Positions 34,425-46,054 of a DNA stretch of 64,000 nt are shown piece after piece (the first letter of the stretch is position 1; each line of letters opens with the position of its first letter). The DNA is taken from NCBI GenBank assembly GCA_036023115.1, contig JAYKKT010000076.1, forward strand, positions 2,480,001 through 2,544,000, read 5' to 3'. Source of the DNA: Brasenia schreberi (taxonomy: Eukaryota > Streptophyta > Magnoliopsida > Nymphaeales > Cabombaceae). The notes below the pieces were generated by a model. It did not search any database and had not been told where the DNA came from. It saw only the letters and a program-made list of their open reading frames with translations. Position numbers and translations under genes: made by a program.

Positions 34425-35530
34425 TCCCCATCTTGAATCACCTTGGGTCCTCCACTTTCCAGCCCAACCGACTCCCACCTTGCTCCACCTGCCCCACAGC
34501 CAGCCACCACCTGCGCCACTACCTCCCAACCGAGCACCACCACCACCACCACTCCAGCCAAGGTCCACATCGCCACCATTCCGTCCGGCCGAACCCCATC
34601 CTGCGCATCCAAGACAACCGGCTGCTCCTCAACCAACCGCCGCCTCCCACCGCTCGGTTAGTACCCCACACTCCATCTTACCCCTTCTCCACTCCCTCTC
34701 CACTCTCAGCCACCCACCATACCACCACCTTACCCTAATACCAGCCACTTGCCGCCACCACTCCCACTCGGCCAAGCCTCAACCAACCTAACTACCCGCC
34801 ACTACCTAAACACCCTAGCTACACCCGGCCACCCCATCCAACTCCCTAAGACCTGCCCACATTACCTCCCCACACCCACCACTACCATACCCCATCTCCT
34901 AGTTAGTTCCCTTCCCTTCCACTACTTCTAGCCACCCTAGCAACCCGCCACCACCAAGTTCCCCTAGTCGGCCACTCCAACCGACTGTCACTTCCGTTCG
35001 GCCAGCCACCTCCTTTCCCCTAGATGCTCCATTAGACACTCCCTTAGGCTCCCCTTTAGTGTCATACTCCCTAACTTCACAAGCCTTCCTTAGTGACCCT
35101 ACATACTCACCTTAGCCCCACATGCCAAGGCAGCACCTTTCCAAGTAGCCGGCCACCTTCAAGGCATCTCTTTCGCGCACCTAAGGCACCCGGCCAGCAG
35201 CCCCTTGCCGTTCAACTCCACGGAGCTCCCTCTTGCAGCCCAAGGCGAAGGCCAAGCCCATGCTCAAGCAAGGCTTCTTCGGACCAGCTATTAGTAAGTG
35301 CCTAACTCGGTCCTTAGTTGTATACTTGCTTAAGATTCAATTCGATACGGGGTTGTAATAACGGAGCATAGTCTCCCCCCGCTTGTAATAACGTGGCTTG
35401 GCACACCCACACATGTGCACTCTCTTAGTTGTGCACGATTTTCAACACACACGGGCCTAATCAGCCCCTAATACATAAATATATATATATATACTTTAAT
35501 TTTCGTAGGGTTTTGCTTAAGTTGGGTGTG

Positions 35531-36040
35531 TTGTCTTTCAATTCAAGCACTCACACACATTGAGCCTTCGCTCTTATTTGAAGGACCCAAGTAAGGGCTG
35601 AGCTATACTATTTGGGTTTTCATTTTATGTCGTGTGTGTAAGTCTTTCAATTCAAGCACTCACACACATTGAGCCTTCGCTCTTATTTGAAGGACCCAAG
35701 TAAGGGCCAGGCTATACTATTTGGGTTTTCATTTCATGTCGTGTGCGTAAGTCTTTCAATTCAAGCACTCACACACATTGAGCCTTCGCTCTTATTTGAA
35801 AGAACCAAGTAAGGGCCGTGTTATACTATTTGGGTTTAATTTCATGTTGTGTGCGTAGTACTTCAATTCAAGCACTCACACACATTGAGCTTTCGCTCTT
35901 ATTCCCAAGACCTTAATCAAGGTCATACTGCAAGTTATATTTGGGTTTTATTTCATGTCGTGTGTGTAAGTCTTTCAATTCAAGCACGCACCCACATTGA
36001 GCCTTCGCTCTTATTTGCAAGACCCAAGTAAGGGCACGTA
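35531..36040 (+). repeat. 110-bp tandem array in the E3 3' LTR
   Basis: Five units starting near 35531, 35642, 35752, 35858 and 35971, each matching the equivalent unit of the 5' LTR better than its own neighbour. The array was therefore copied as a whole and not re-amplified. Confidence 0.85.
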
Positions 36041-36622
36041 TATACCCTATATACATATCTCCCTTCGGTATTTACATTACAAGTCATTTCCCTTCGGTTA
36101 TTTCCCTTCGGCATTGTCTTTACATTCGGGTTTTCCCTTTGGAGTAGCGTGAGTTTGCATTGCATCTACGCCATACCATGAGGTAGGATGCATATTGCAT
36201 CAAAGCAAGCCCCGCTCAAATTCGCCCATGTAGTGGAGTGTTCATAACACACAAACTAGGTGGCCCATAAAGGGATAAAAAGAAAGACTTAGGCACGTGC
36301 AAATCCACGTGATCTAAAATCTGCAATCGTATCTAAAAGACCCGAATTAAACACCTCAAATCGCTTCCTAGGCTTTCTATACCCTAAAATTTGATTTTTG
36401 AAAGCGTAGAGACTGACCCTTGCGCACCGGTGCAAGAAGGTCTGCGATGACAAGAGCTCACTTACTCACAGTCGCCACGTTAGAAGTCAGCATAGAATAT
36501 ATCTTTGCTAGCTTAGGTAAGCTAGCTGGCACACCCTGTTTATATAAATAGGCCTTAGACACACAAGAGGATCCGCTCCAAGCCCTAAAAAGGCGAGAGG
36601 CATGGATTTTCGCGTGTCTACA

Positions 36623-39600
36623 CGAAGATATATTTTAAAACCTGACTTCTAACGTGGCGACTGTGAGCAAGCAAGCTCTTGTCGTCGCAGACCTTCTTGC
36701 ACCGATGCGCAAGGGTCAGTCTGTACGCTTTTAAAAATCGAGTTTTGGAGTGAAAGAACCTACAAAATCGGGTCTTTTTGGTATGATTTTCAGATTTTAG
36801 ATCATGTGGATTTGCACGTGGCTAGGTCTTTCCTTTTATCCCTTTTTGGGCCACCTAGGTGTGTGTTATGAACACTCCACTAAGATGTGGCAACTTTGAG
36901 CGGGAGTATGGGGTTTGCTTTGATGCAGTATGCATCCTAACTCGTGGTATGGCGTATATGCAATGCAAACTCACGCTACTCCAAAGGGAAAACCCGAATT
37001 TAAAGACAATGCCGAAGGGAAATGACTTGTAATGGAAATTGCCGAAGGGAAATGACTTGTAATGTAAAATGCTAAAGAGAAATTGCAAAGGGAAATATGG
37101 CTATATCTTAAGAGCGGAAAGGCTCAATTGCGCAAGTGTGTGTCGTGTATATATTGAAAGACTACGCACACAACTTCAAATGAAACCCAAATATAAATTG
37201 CAATATTGCCTTAACTAAGGTCTTGGGAGTAAGAGCGAAAGCTCAATGTGTGTGAGTGCTAGAATTGAAGTACTACGCACACAACATGAAATTAAACCCA
37301 AATAGAAATTGCAATATGGCCTTAACTAAGGTCTTGGGAGTAAGAGCGAAAGCTCCATGTGTGTGAGTGCTAGAATTGAAGTACTACACACACGACATGA
37401 AATTAAACCCAAGGATAGTGTAACACGGCCCTTACTTGGGTCTTGCAAATAAGAGCGGAAGCTCAATGTGTGTGAGTGCGAGAATTTAAAGACAACACAC
37501 CCAACTCAAGCAAAACCCTACGCTACTTAAAGTATATACATAAACTTATATTTAAAGGGCTGATTAGGCCCGTGTGTGTTCAAAATCGTGCACAACTAAG
37601 AGCGAGGTAGTCTCAAGTGCACGTGTGTGTGGGTGTGCCAAGCCACGTTATTACAAGCGAGGGGAGACAATGCTCCGTTATTACAACCCCGTATCAAATT
37701 TAATTTAAGCAAGTCTAGAACTAAGGACCGAGTTTAGGCACGCACTTATAGCTGGTCCGGAGGTGACTTGCTTGAGCGTGGGCTTGGCTTTGCCTTGGGC
37801 TGCAAGAGGGAGCTCCACGGAGTGGAATGGCAAGGTTGTGTAGCCGGGTGACAAGGGAGGATTGTGGTGCCTTGGGGACTCGTCGGCTCCTAGGGGAAGG
37901 TTGCCGTGGTGCTTTGGGCTAAGGTGATGGAAGAGGGTACTCTAAGGGAGGGAAGGCTCTATGGAAGGTGGCGCTAAAGGGGAGCCTAAAGGGAATGCCT
38001 AAGGGAAATGGGGTGGCTGCCGAATGGGTTTGGTGCAGTCGGCTGAGGTGGCCGACTAGGGGAATTTTAGTGGTGGCCGGCTGGGGTAGTGGGGATGTTA
38101 TGGATGGAAAGGGAGCTAACTAGGGTGTTGTGGAAGGTGGGGTTAGTGGATGACTAAGAGTTGGAAGTGGTAGGTCCTAGGGAGTAAGGTAGGGTGGTCG
38201 GGTATCACTAGGGGGGAAGTATGGGATCGAGTGATGTGAATGGTTTAGGTCTGGCCGAATGGGTAAGGGTGGCGGGTGGCTGTGATGGGGTGATGTAGTG
38301 GTGGTATGGGTGGTTGAGAGTGGAGGGGGAGTGAAGAGGAGATAGAGTTAGGTTGAGGTACTAACCGAATGGTGAAGGAGTTGGCGGATGGAAGAAGGGC
38401 AGCCGAGTGATGAAGGAAGATGGAGTTCAGCCGGGAGGTGGTAGCGACGTGGAGTGGAGAAGGCTGGGAGGCAGTGGTGGGGCGAGATGGAGCTTGGTCG
38501 GATGGAAGTGGTGCAGGTGGAGCAAGGTGGAGGATTCGGCTGGAAGGTGATTGGCCAAGGTCGGCTGGCCCAAGGTGGAAAAGCTTCGAAAACCCGCCCA
38601 CTAGGGGGGGGTTTATATAGGTTTTGAAATGGCGGTTGGGGCTGGTATTTGGAGGGTGGTAAGGTGGTTTAGGTGGTGGTGGTGTGGTGATAAGGTGGGC
38701 TGGTTTTGAGGAGGGGCCAGATATTTTGATTAAAGGGGTTTTAGGGATATGGTGTGCTAGGTTTAGGTGGGGTGGTTTAGGGGTTTAGGGCTTAGCTAGG
38801 TGGGTTGGTTTTGGGGTGAGGTTTAGTGAGGTGGGTTAGGTGATTAGGCTAGGATTAGGTTAGGTTTAAGGAAATTAGGCTAGGTTTAGGGGAGGATTAG
38901 GGAAGTGGGTTAGGTGATTAGGTTGGGATTAGGCCGGGATTAGGGAAGTGGGTTAGGTGATTAGGCTAGGTTTAGGCTGGGATTAGGGTAAAAGGCTAGG
39001 ATTAGGGGTTTTTACTTAGGATTGGGTTAGGAAACTCCCTTTGCATAACCCATAGACCTTATTGCATCATGTTGGTGCAGCCCTAGGTTAGGTTTTTGGC
39101 TAATACAAGCTTAAACCCATGCTAATTAGGCTAACCCACATGATTAACCCCAAACTTGACACACAAGTCAAGCTTAATTACAATCACCCTCAAATCTTAT
39201 CCTCCCCCACTCTCTCTCATGCCCATAATCCCACGTGAATTTCAAGTGGGCCCCACCTCCATTTATGAGAAGGTGATGTGGATATTGGATTGGATCTCTG
39301 GATCCAAATCCAAATCCAAATCCACACATGGGTTTGGATTGGGATCTGGATATATATGGTCCAAATCCAATTCAAACTGAATTCTGACTCCTTCAGGCTA
39401 TGTTCGAAACGAATGGTTTGTGCGGGGTCTGACAGTATCAATACTCCGTCTGCGTTGGGTCTTCGCCAACATGATCGTCTGCTTCTGTTTTCACCTTTCG
39501 GAGATGATTTCAAGTGATGTCTGATTATAACAGGGTCTTGGACGTTCGAGATCCTGGGGGTGGATTCAATACGAGAGTTGTTGTGCCAGACTTGACATGT

Positions 39601-39852
39601 GCTCCGATTCTGGGCTCTCTTTAGCTCCTCTGGTCCTGCTTTGATCAGGCCAAGCCGCTTTGTGGGGTTTCAAAATGTATTTTAAAAGGTTTTAAAACAT
39701 ATTATACATATTTTAAAGCATATACAGTTTTAAACATATGTACAGGGTTGCCTGGACGGCTCCTGGGTTTCCAGACTCAAAATAGCCCTTTGGGGCTACT
39801 TTTACAAAACCAGGTTGCTTCGAGAAATTCGTGGGATTTCGGGGTGTTTACA
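36623..39852 (-). mobile_element. Family A LTR remnant, minus strand, left tip missing
   Basis: Begins CGAAGATATATTTTAAAACCTGACTTC, the sequence about 112 bp inside an inverted family A LTR end, and finishes GGGGTGTTTACA at 39852. E3 most likely inserted here; the missing tip should lie left of E3 but was lost with the start of the E3 5' LTR. It includes an inverted TATA (near 38611-38620), C/G hairpin (38590-38612), TTAGG tract (38810-39020) and 110-bp units (37170-37500). No internal region follows, so it was probably a solo LTR. Confidence 0.85.
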
Positions 39853-40389
39853 GAGTTCTGAAAACCCAGGAGCCTTCCCAAAAACCTGTAAATAGTGTTT
39901 TGAAACCTGTAAATAGTGTTTTAAAACCCCATGTCCAAATAGGATCTTTTTAAACCAAAGCTAAACCCCATTTTCCAAGAAGCCCAAGGCGAACAGGTGA
40001 AGCATGCAAAGATGACACCTGATCGAGAAGCAGCCCAACAAGTGGCTCACGAAGGCCAATTCTAGAAGCAGGCTTAGAAGCAGTTTCTAGAGCCCCAAAG
40101 AGCATCCTAGCCTAATAAAAGCCAGGTTCAAAAGGTAAAAGGAAGGCCTAGGCACGAGGCAAATTGCAAGCCAGGAAGCACCAGAAGCCAAATCAAATAC
40201 ATCCACCTAAGCATCAAGAATCTGAACCAGAAAAGTTAGAAATGAGTAAAAATAGAGTCCAAAAAGGCGAAAAGGAGACCGGACGACAAAGATTGGGGAA
40301 ACCCAACACTAGACTGAGCGTTGATGAAGCTAGGGCCCGCACCGATCATCTGCCTCGAAAAGCCAAGAAGGACCATCCAGAGAAAATTT

Positions 40390-40660
40390 GGATTGGATCT
40401 GGACCATAAATATCCAGATCCATATCCAAATAGTGTTTGGATTTGGATCGATCCAAATAGTATTTGGATTGGATCCAAATAGTGTTTGGATTGGATCAGA
40501 TCTGGACCAAAATATCTAGATCCATATCCATAAAAATGTTGGATTTGTATCAGATATAGATCTCAAAATTTCCGAGATCCAAGATCCAGATCCAAATAGT
40601 GTTTGGATCAGACATGGATTCCATGATCCAAACCCAAGATCCATATCCAAGACCCACTTC
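40390..40660. repeat. GGAT/ATCC repeat tract in LTR C
   Basis: Repeated CCAAATAGTGTTTGGAT-type words, the reverse-complement form of those in sL2, directly upstream of the TATA box. Confidence 0.8.
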
Positions 40661-40666
40661 ACTTGC

Positions 40667-40676
40667 CTATAAATAG
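40667..40676 (+). promoter_or_regulatory. TATA box of LTR C
   Basis: CTATAAATAG, a good plant TATA box. Donor-like sites lie about 80 and 245 bp downstream. Confidence 0.65.
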
Positions 40677-43078
40677 GAGTGAGGGGGTCTCCAAGAGTTC
40701 ACGTAAAATCCAACTTGGAGGAGCTTGGAGGAGAGAGAGGGTATTAAGGTGAGCGCTTAGTGCTTTCTTAATTTTGCTTAGTGGGTTAATTGTGGGCTAA
40801 ATGAGGGATTAGTGTGGGCTGCACCACCTTGATTTAGGGCTGGATTTGCTTGAACAAGGAGGCGTGGAGTGGCTGATGTGGAGCTTGAGCACACCCCAAC
40901 CGACCGTAAGAGGTAAGCCCCACTTACCCCCTAAACCCTTCTTCTTAATCCCTCTTAACCACCCTAAACCTACACTAACCAACACCACCTAACTACCCCC
41001 CAGCCACCTAATCCCAATTAGCCTAGCCTAACCCCTAACCGACTCCATCCTTAACCATCCACCCCCTCTATCCCTACCTGAACCATCGCTCCCGCACCGC
41101 GCGCCCTGCACGTGCCTCGCGCCCCGCTCCCTCTCTACACTCATGCCGCACTCCTACCACGTGCCTCCCGCACCACCTCACGCCCCCTGCGCCGCGCGCC
41201 TCCTTGGCGCCCAGCGCCTGTCGCCCTACCACCGGCCTGGCGCCCAGCGCCTGGCGTCCACCCTGCCACCTGCACACCTTGCCCGACCTTCACCCCACCA
41301 ACTCCACCGACTTCAGCCACTACCTGCCACCCTTACACCACCACCTACCTAGCACCCCACGAAGTATCTCATCCCACCTAGCACAACCCGTGACCTTTTG
41401 CCTAGGACCCCCAACTCCACATCCTATCCCACGCCATACGCTCCCAACCGAACCCATCCTAGTCTAACACTCCCCCACCTAACACCCCAGCTGTGACCTT
41501 TAGCTCCCACACACCCCGACTCCATACCACACCCTAAGACCCGCAACCCCCACTAAGACCTGCACCCACTCTTGCCGTGAACCTTCACCTCTCAAGCCAA
41601 ACTCCACCAAGCTCTAGGCCCGGCCAGCCACTTCACGCCTCAAGCTTCAAAGGAGACCCGTCCGTGGTTGTAAAGCTTGCACAAGCCCATGTAGATTGGA
41701 GTGGACAAACATCCGAATAATTTGTAAGTGTTTCAAATTCGGTATTTTACATATCTCCTTCTACATTCTATTCAATTTGGATACGGGGTTGTATTAACGG
41801 ATCTTTGTCTCCCCTCGGGATGTAATAACAATGCTTGATACACGAAGCACACACGAGCACTTGAGCTTTAGCTCTTAATCTCGTACACCAAGCACCTACG
41901 TGCACGATTGAGCCTTCGCTCTTACTCCAAAGACTCTAGTAAGAGCTGCGTGAGTTGTCTTTAATTTACACACTTCACCCATGCATGCATTAAGCCTTCA
42001 CTCTTATCATATATATGTATTTACATTCAGCTGGGTTGTTACATTAAGTCATGTGAGTTTGTCATTTCCATTACACACTCGCACCCAAAGACACCCGAGC
42101 ACTTGCTCAAGCACCTCACGCACCATTTTGGCCTCGGCAGCCACTAAGATATAGCCATATCTCCATACTTTCAGCTGCATGAGTTTTCCCAGTTAAGTTG
42201 TGTACGTCTTTCAATTCTGGGTTGTTAATTTTCAGTCGTGTGAGTTGTCTTTACATATATACACAACACACACGCACACGTTGGTGACCTTCGGGCCCAC
42301 ATATATATAGTTGTATCTCCCTTTCAGCTGGGTTTTACATTTTAGCTACATGTGTTGTCCTTACATTTATACACAACACACACGCACACGTTGGCGACCT
42401 TCGGGCCCATATATATATAAGTATTTCCCTTCCGCACTTTACATTCAAGTCAAGTAGGGTTTTTACATTCAAGTCGTGTGAGTTGTCTTTCAATTTATAC
42501 ACAACACACACGCCCACAATTGAGCCTTTCCGCTCTTAAGATATAGCTATATTTTCCTTCCGCAATTTCCCTTCGGCTATGTCTTTCAATTTCGGGTTTT
42601 AAGGTTCAGTTGTGTGAGTTTGCATTACATATCCGCCATACCACGAGATAGGGCGCATACTTGCATCAAAGCAACCTCGAACAACCCATGCAAAATAGCC
42701 AAGACTTAGGCACTTGATGCACACATCTCACGCCTAAGTGGCTAAAAACAAAGACATATGAATGTGCAAACCCCATGTAAATAAAATCTGCAACTAGACA
42801 AACAAACTGATCAAATACTTTCATACCTTTTCAAAAAGGCCCTGCTTGTTCAAAATCGAGTTTTCTAAGCGTACAAACTGACCCTTGAGTATCGGTTCAA
42901 GAAGGTTTGTGATGAAAAGAGCCCACTTGTCCACAGTCGCCCCCTGAGTCAGATATTTCAAAACTTACTTCGCTAGTTTGAGTAAGCTAGCTGACATGCC
43001 CTTTTAAAGCGACTTAGACATACGAAAAGGTTCACTCTAGGCCTAAGAACCCATAGTGGAAATTTCTGCATGTCTACA

Positions 43079-44711
43079 GCCACGTGCCCTTGCTAAAGCC
43101 CCTAGCGCCGACCTACCGCACGCCCTACCTGCCATCTTCCAGCCGTGCCCTGCCTGCCGAACTGTTGCCCCCACTTTAGGCCATGTCCTATCTTGGCCAG
43201 CTCCAGCCACGAACTGACCAGCCTTGACTTAGGACCAACTACCCCATCTAGGCCGTGGCTCACCCTTAGCAAGCCCGCAACTAAGTCTTCCCCTTAGGGC
43301 CAACTACAACCTTAGGCCATGACCCCCTCTTGGCCGAACCTAGGTCCTCCCAAGTTCCAAGCCCACGAGCCTTCCCCAAGCCCACTCTCTCATTTCAAAC
43401 CCACCTAGGGAGACCCCTCTTGGCTACCAAGGTGGACCACAAGCCCAAGCACGAGCGGATTGGAGAGGAAAGCCGAATCATTGTAAGTGTTTAAATTCGG
43501 TTTTTATCTTACTCCTCTTAAATTCAATTCAATTTTGATATGGGGTTGTAGTAATGGAGCGTGGTCTCCCCCGAGATGTAATATTGGTGCTTGATACACA
43601 AGCACACACGTACACTTGAGCCTTAGCTCTTAAAATGTACATAAGACACCCACGTGCACTCGAGCCTTTCCGCTCTTAATTGCACACACATTGAGCCTTC
43701 GCTCTTACTTAAAAGACTTTAGTAAAAGCCGTGCAATTTCAATTCCGGGTTATTACATTCTTGTCGTGTGAGTTTGCCATTTAAATTTCACACTTGCACC
43801 CAAGACGTACGTGAGCACTTGCTCCACACTCTCACGCACCTTTTGAGCCTTTGTTGCTCATAAGATATAACATATCTCTATATACTTTCAGTTGCGTGGG
43901 ATTTACATTCAAGTCATGTGAGTTTGTCATTTAAGCTTCCACACTTGCACACAAGAGCACTCGAGCACTTGCTCTACACTCTCACGCACATTTTGGGCCT
44001 TCGTTGTCCATAAGATATAGAGTATCTATATACTTTCAGCTGCGTGAGTTTTATGTTCAGTTGTGTACGTATTTACATTTTGGGTGGTTAAATTCAAGTC
44101 ATGTGAGTTGTCTTTCCATTTATACACAACACACACGAACACATTGAGCCTTCCCACTCTTATATACTTATATTTCAATTTCGGCAAGTTCAATTCAAGT
44201 CGTGTGAGTTTTTCATTTCAATTCTACACTCACACACGTGTGCATTGAGCCTTTCAACTCTTAATATAAGTATATCTCCCTTCCGCAATTTACATTCAAG
44301 TCGTGTGAGTTGTTTTTAAGGTTTGGGTATTTCCCTTTCAGCTGTGTGAGTTGCACTTACATTTTGGGTATTTACTTAAGCTGTGTATGTGAGTTGCTTT
44401 CAATTTGAGCCTAGCTCACATCATATCAAACTCGAAGAGAGTTCATGCATCCTTGCATTTGCGAATTTTCAAAGAGAGAACCCCGAACCTACGCTCCAAC
44501 TCACTAAATCTAGGCCACTTGAAGCACACACATCCGACCTAAGATAGCTTAAAAGCTCAAAGACTTGGATACGGATAACCCCGTAATAAAAACTGCAATT
44601 TAGGCAAACAATCGTCATACTCACTTTTCTTTCAAAAAGAGTTCATGTTTGATGAAAATCGACGTTTTCTAAAGCGCTTAAACTGACCCTTGAGCACCTA
44701 TTCAAGAAGAT
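43079..44711 (+). mobile_element. Family D LTR fragment, plus strand, both ends missing
   Basis: A distinct LTR type with the same order of blocks: a proline-coding CCNGCC stretch, ATTGTAAGTG (43483), TATGGGGTTGTAGTAATGGAGC with GTCTCCCCC, repeated GAGC-N-GCTC/GTGTGAGTT units, and the ACTGACCCTTGAGCACC block near the U5. The left end abuts the end of LTR C. The right end switches to family A array sequence at about 44711-44718, sharing only AGAGC, which suggests end-joining or recombination. Confidence 0.65.
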
Positions 44712-45912
44712 TTCAAGTAAGAGCTTTCGCTCTTATTTGAAAGACCCAAGTAAGGGCCGTGTTATACTATTTGGGTTTAATTTTATGTTGTATGCGTATT
44801 ACTTCAATTCAAGCATTCACACACATTGAGCTTTCGCTCTTATTCCCAAGACCTTAATCAAGGCCATACTGCAAGTTATATTTGGGTTTCATTTCATGTC
44901 GTGTGTGTAAGTCTTTCAATTCAAGCACTCACACACATTGAGCCTTCGCTCTTATTTGAAAGACCCAAGTAAGGGCCGACCTATACTATTTAGGTTTCAT
45001 TTCATGTCGTGTGCGTAAGTCTTTCAATTCAAGAACTCACACACATTGAGCCTTCGCTCTTATTTGAAAGAACCAAGTAAGGGCCGTGTTATACTATTTG
45101 GGTTTAATTTCATGTTGTGTGCGTAGTACTTCAATTCAAGCACTCACACACATTGAGCTTTCGCTCTTATTCCCAAGACCTTAATCAAGGCCATACTGCA
45201 AGTTATATTTGGGTTTCATTTCATGTCGTGTGTGTAAGTCTTTCAATTCAAGCACGCACACACATTGAGCCTTCGCTCTTATTTGCAAGACCCGAGTAAG
45301 GGCCCATATACATACTCTATATACATATCTCCCTTCGGCATTTACATTTCAAGTCATTTCCCTTCGGTCATTTCCCTTCGGTTATTTCCCTTCGGCATTG
45401 TCTTTACATTTCGGGTTTTCCCTTTGGAGTAGCGTGAGTTTGCATTGCATCTATGCCATACCACGAGGTAGGACGCATATTGCATCAAAGCAAAACCCCG
45501 CTCAAATTCGCCCATGTAGTGGAGTGTTCATAACACACAAACTAGGTGGCCCGAAAAGGGATAAAAGGAAAGACTTAGGCACGTGCAAATCCACGTGATC
45601 TAAAATATGCAATCCCATCTAAAAGACCCGAATTAGACACCTCGAACCGCTTCATAGGCTTTCTATCCCAAAACTCGATTTTTGCAAAGCGTACAGACTG
45701 ACCCTTGCGCATCGATGCAAGAAGGTCTGCGACGACAAGAGCTCACTTGCTCATAGTCGCCACGATTAGAAGTCAGATTAAAATACATCTTCGCTAGCTT
45801 AAGGTAAGCTAGCTGGCACGCCCTGTTTACATAAATAGACCTTACACACATGAGAGGATCCACTCCAAGCCCAGGAAAGGCGGGGAGGCGTGGGGATTTT
45901 GGCATGTCTACA
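44712..45912 (+). mobile_element. E4 5' LTR, last 1.2 kb only
   Basis: Family A from inside the 110-bp array (units near 44801, 44910, 45020, 45126, 45238) to GGCATGTCTACA. TTTCCCTTCGGTTA copies lie at about 45355-45395 and TGGCACGCCC at 45814-45823. U3, the TATA box and the leader are missing, so E4 could not be transcribed from this LTR. Confidence 0.88.
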
Positions 45913-45917
45913 GAGAT

Positions 45918-45935
45918 TGGCACGCCCGGTGGGAC
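45918..45935 (+). other. Primer-binding site of E4
   Basis: TGGCACGCCCGGTGGGAC, five bases after the LTR end. Confidence 0.88.
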
Positions 45936-46054
45936 GTGAGCCTTTCAAAAATCGAGTTTTAAGGTAGAAGTTTTGCGAAAATTTTGTAAAAAGTTGTCAT
46001 TTTAACTTATTTTCTTTGCTTGTACTTAGGACATTTTGAAAAAGCTTGAAAAGC

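Larger units (their letters stand above)
22924..36622 (+). mobile_element. E3: family A Tat-type retrotransposon, decayed, 5' end truncated
   Basis: Truncated 5' LTR 22924-25188, internal region 25189-33159, complete 3' LTR 33160-36622. All domains of gag-pro-pol can be followed but are interrupted by at least seven stops and two frameshifts. No target duplication can be tested, because the start of the 5' LTR and its flank are gone. The right flank CGAAGATAT lies inside an inverted family A LTR, about 112 bp from that LTR's end. Confidence 0.9.
33160..36622 (+). mobile_element. E3 3' LTR, complete, family A
   Basis: TGTAAACACCCCGAAATCCC ... CGCGTGTCTACA, 3,463 bp. Order: pyrimidine-rich U3; a block shared by all LTR families (reads GACCCAACGCAGACGGAGTA); a short ATCC/GGAT palindrome around CCATATATATCC; CCTAA tract 34000-34260; TATA 34391; C/G hairpin; proline-coding low-complexity stretch; GTAAGTG 35293; 110-bp array; U5. 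It differs from the E3 5' LTR at scattered positions, more than the two E5 LTRs differ from each other, so E3 is older than E5. Confidence 0.92.
39853..43078 (+). mobile_element. Family C LTR remnant, plus strand, 5' part missing
   Basis: Starts inside U3, because the minus LTR to the left inserted into it (flank GAGTT), and ends GCATGTCTACA at 43078. No primer site follows, so it is a solo or truncated LTR. It has an ATCC/GGAT tract (40390-40660), a TATA (40667), donors AAG|GTGAGC (40749) and AG|GTAAGC (40913), a GCGC-rich stretch (41090-41240), GTAAGTG (41724), a GGGGTTGTATTAACGGA block, and a GCTAG stem with TGACATGCCC (42992-43001). ORFs across it are compositional. Confidence 0.75.
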
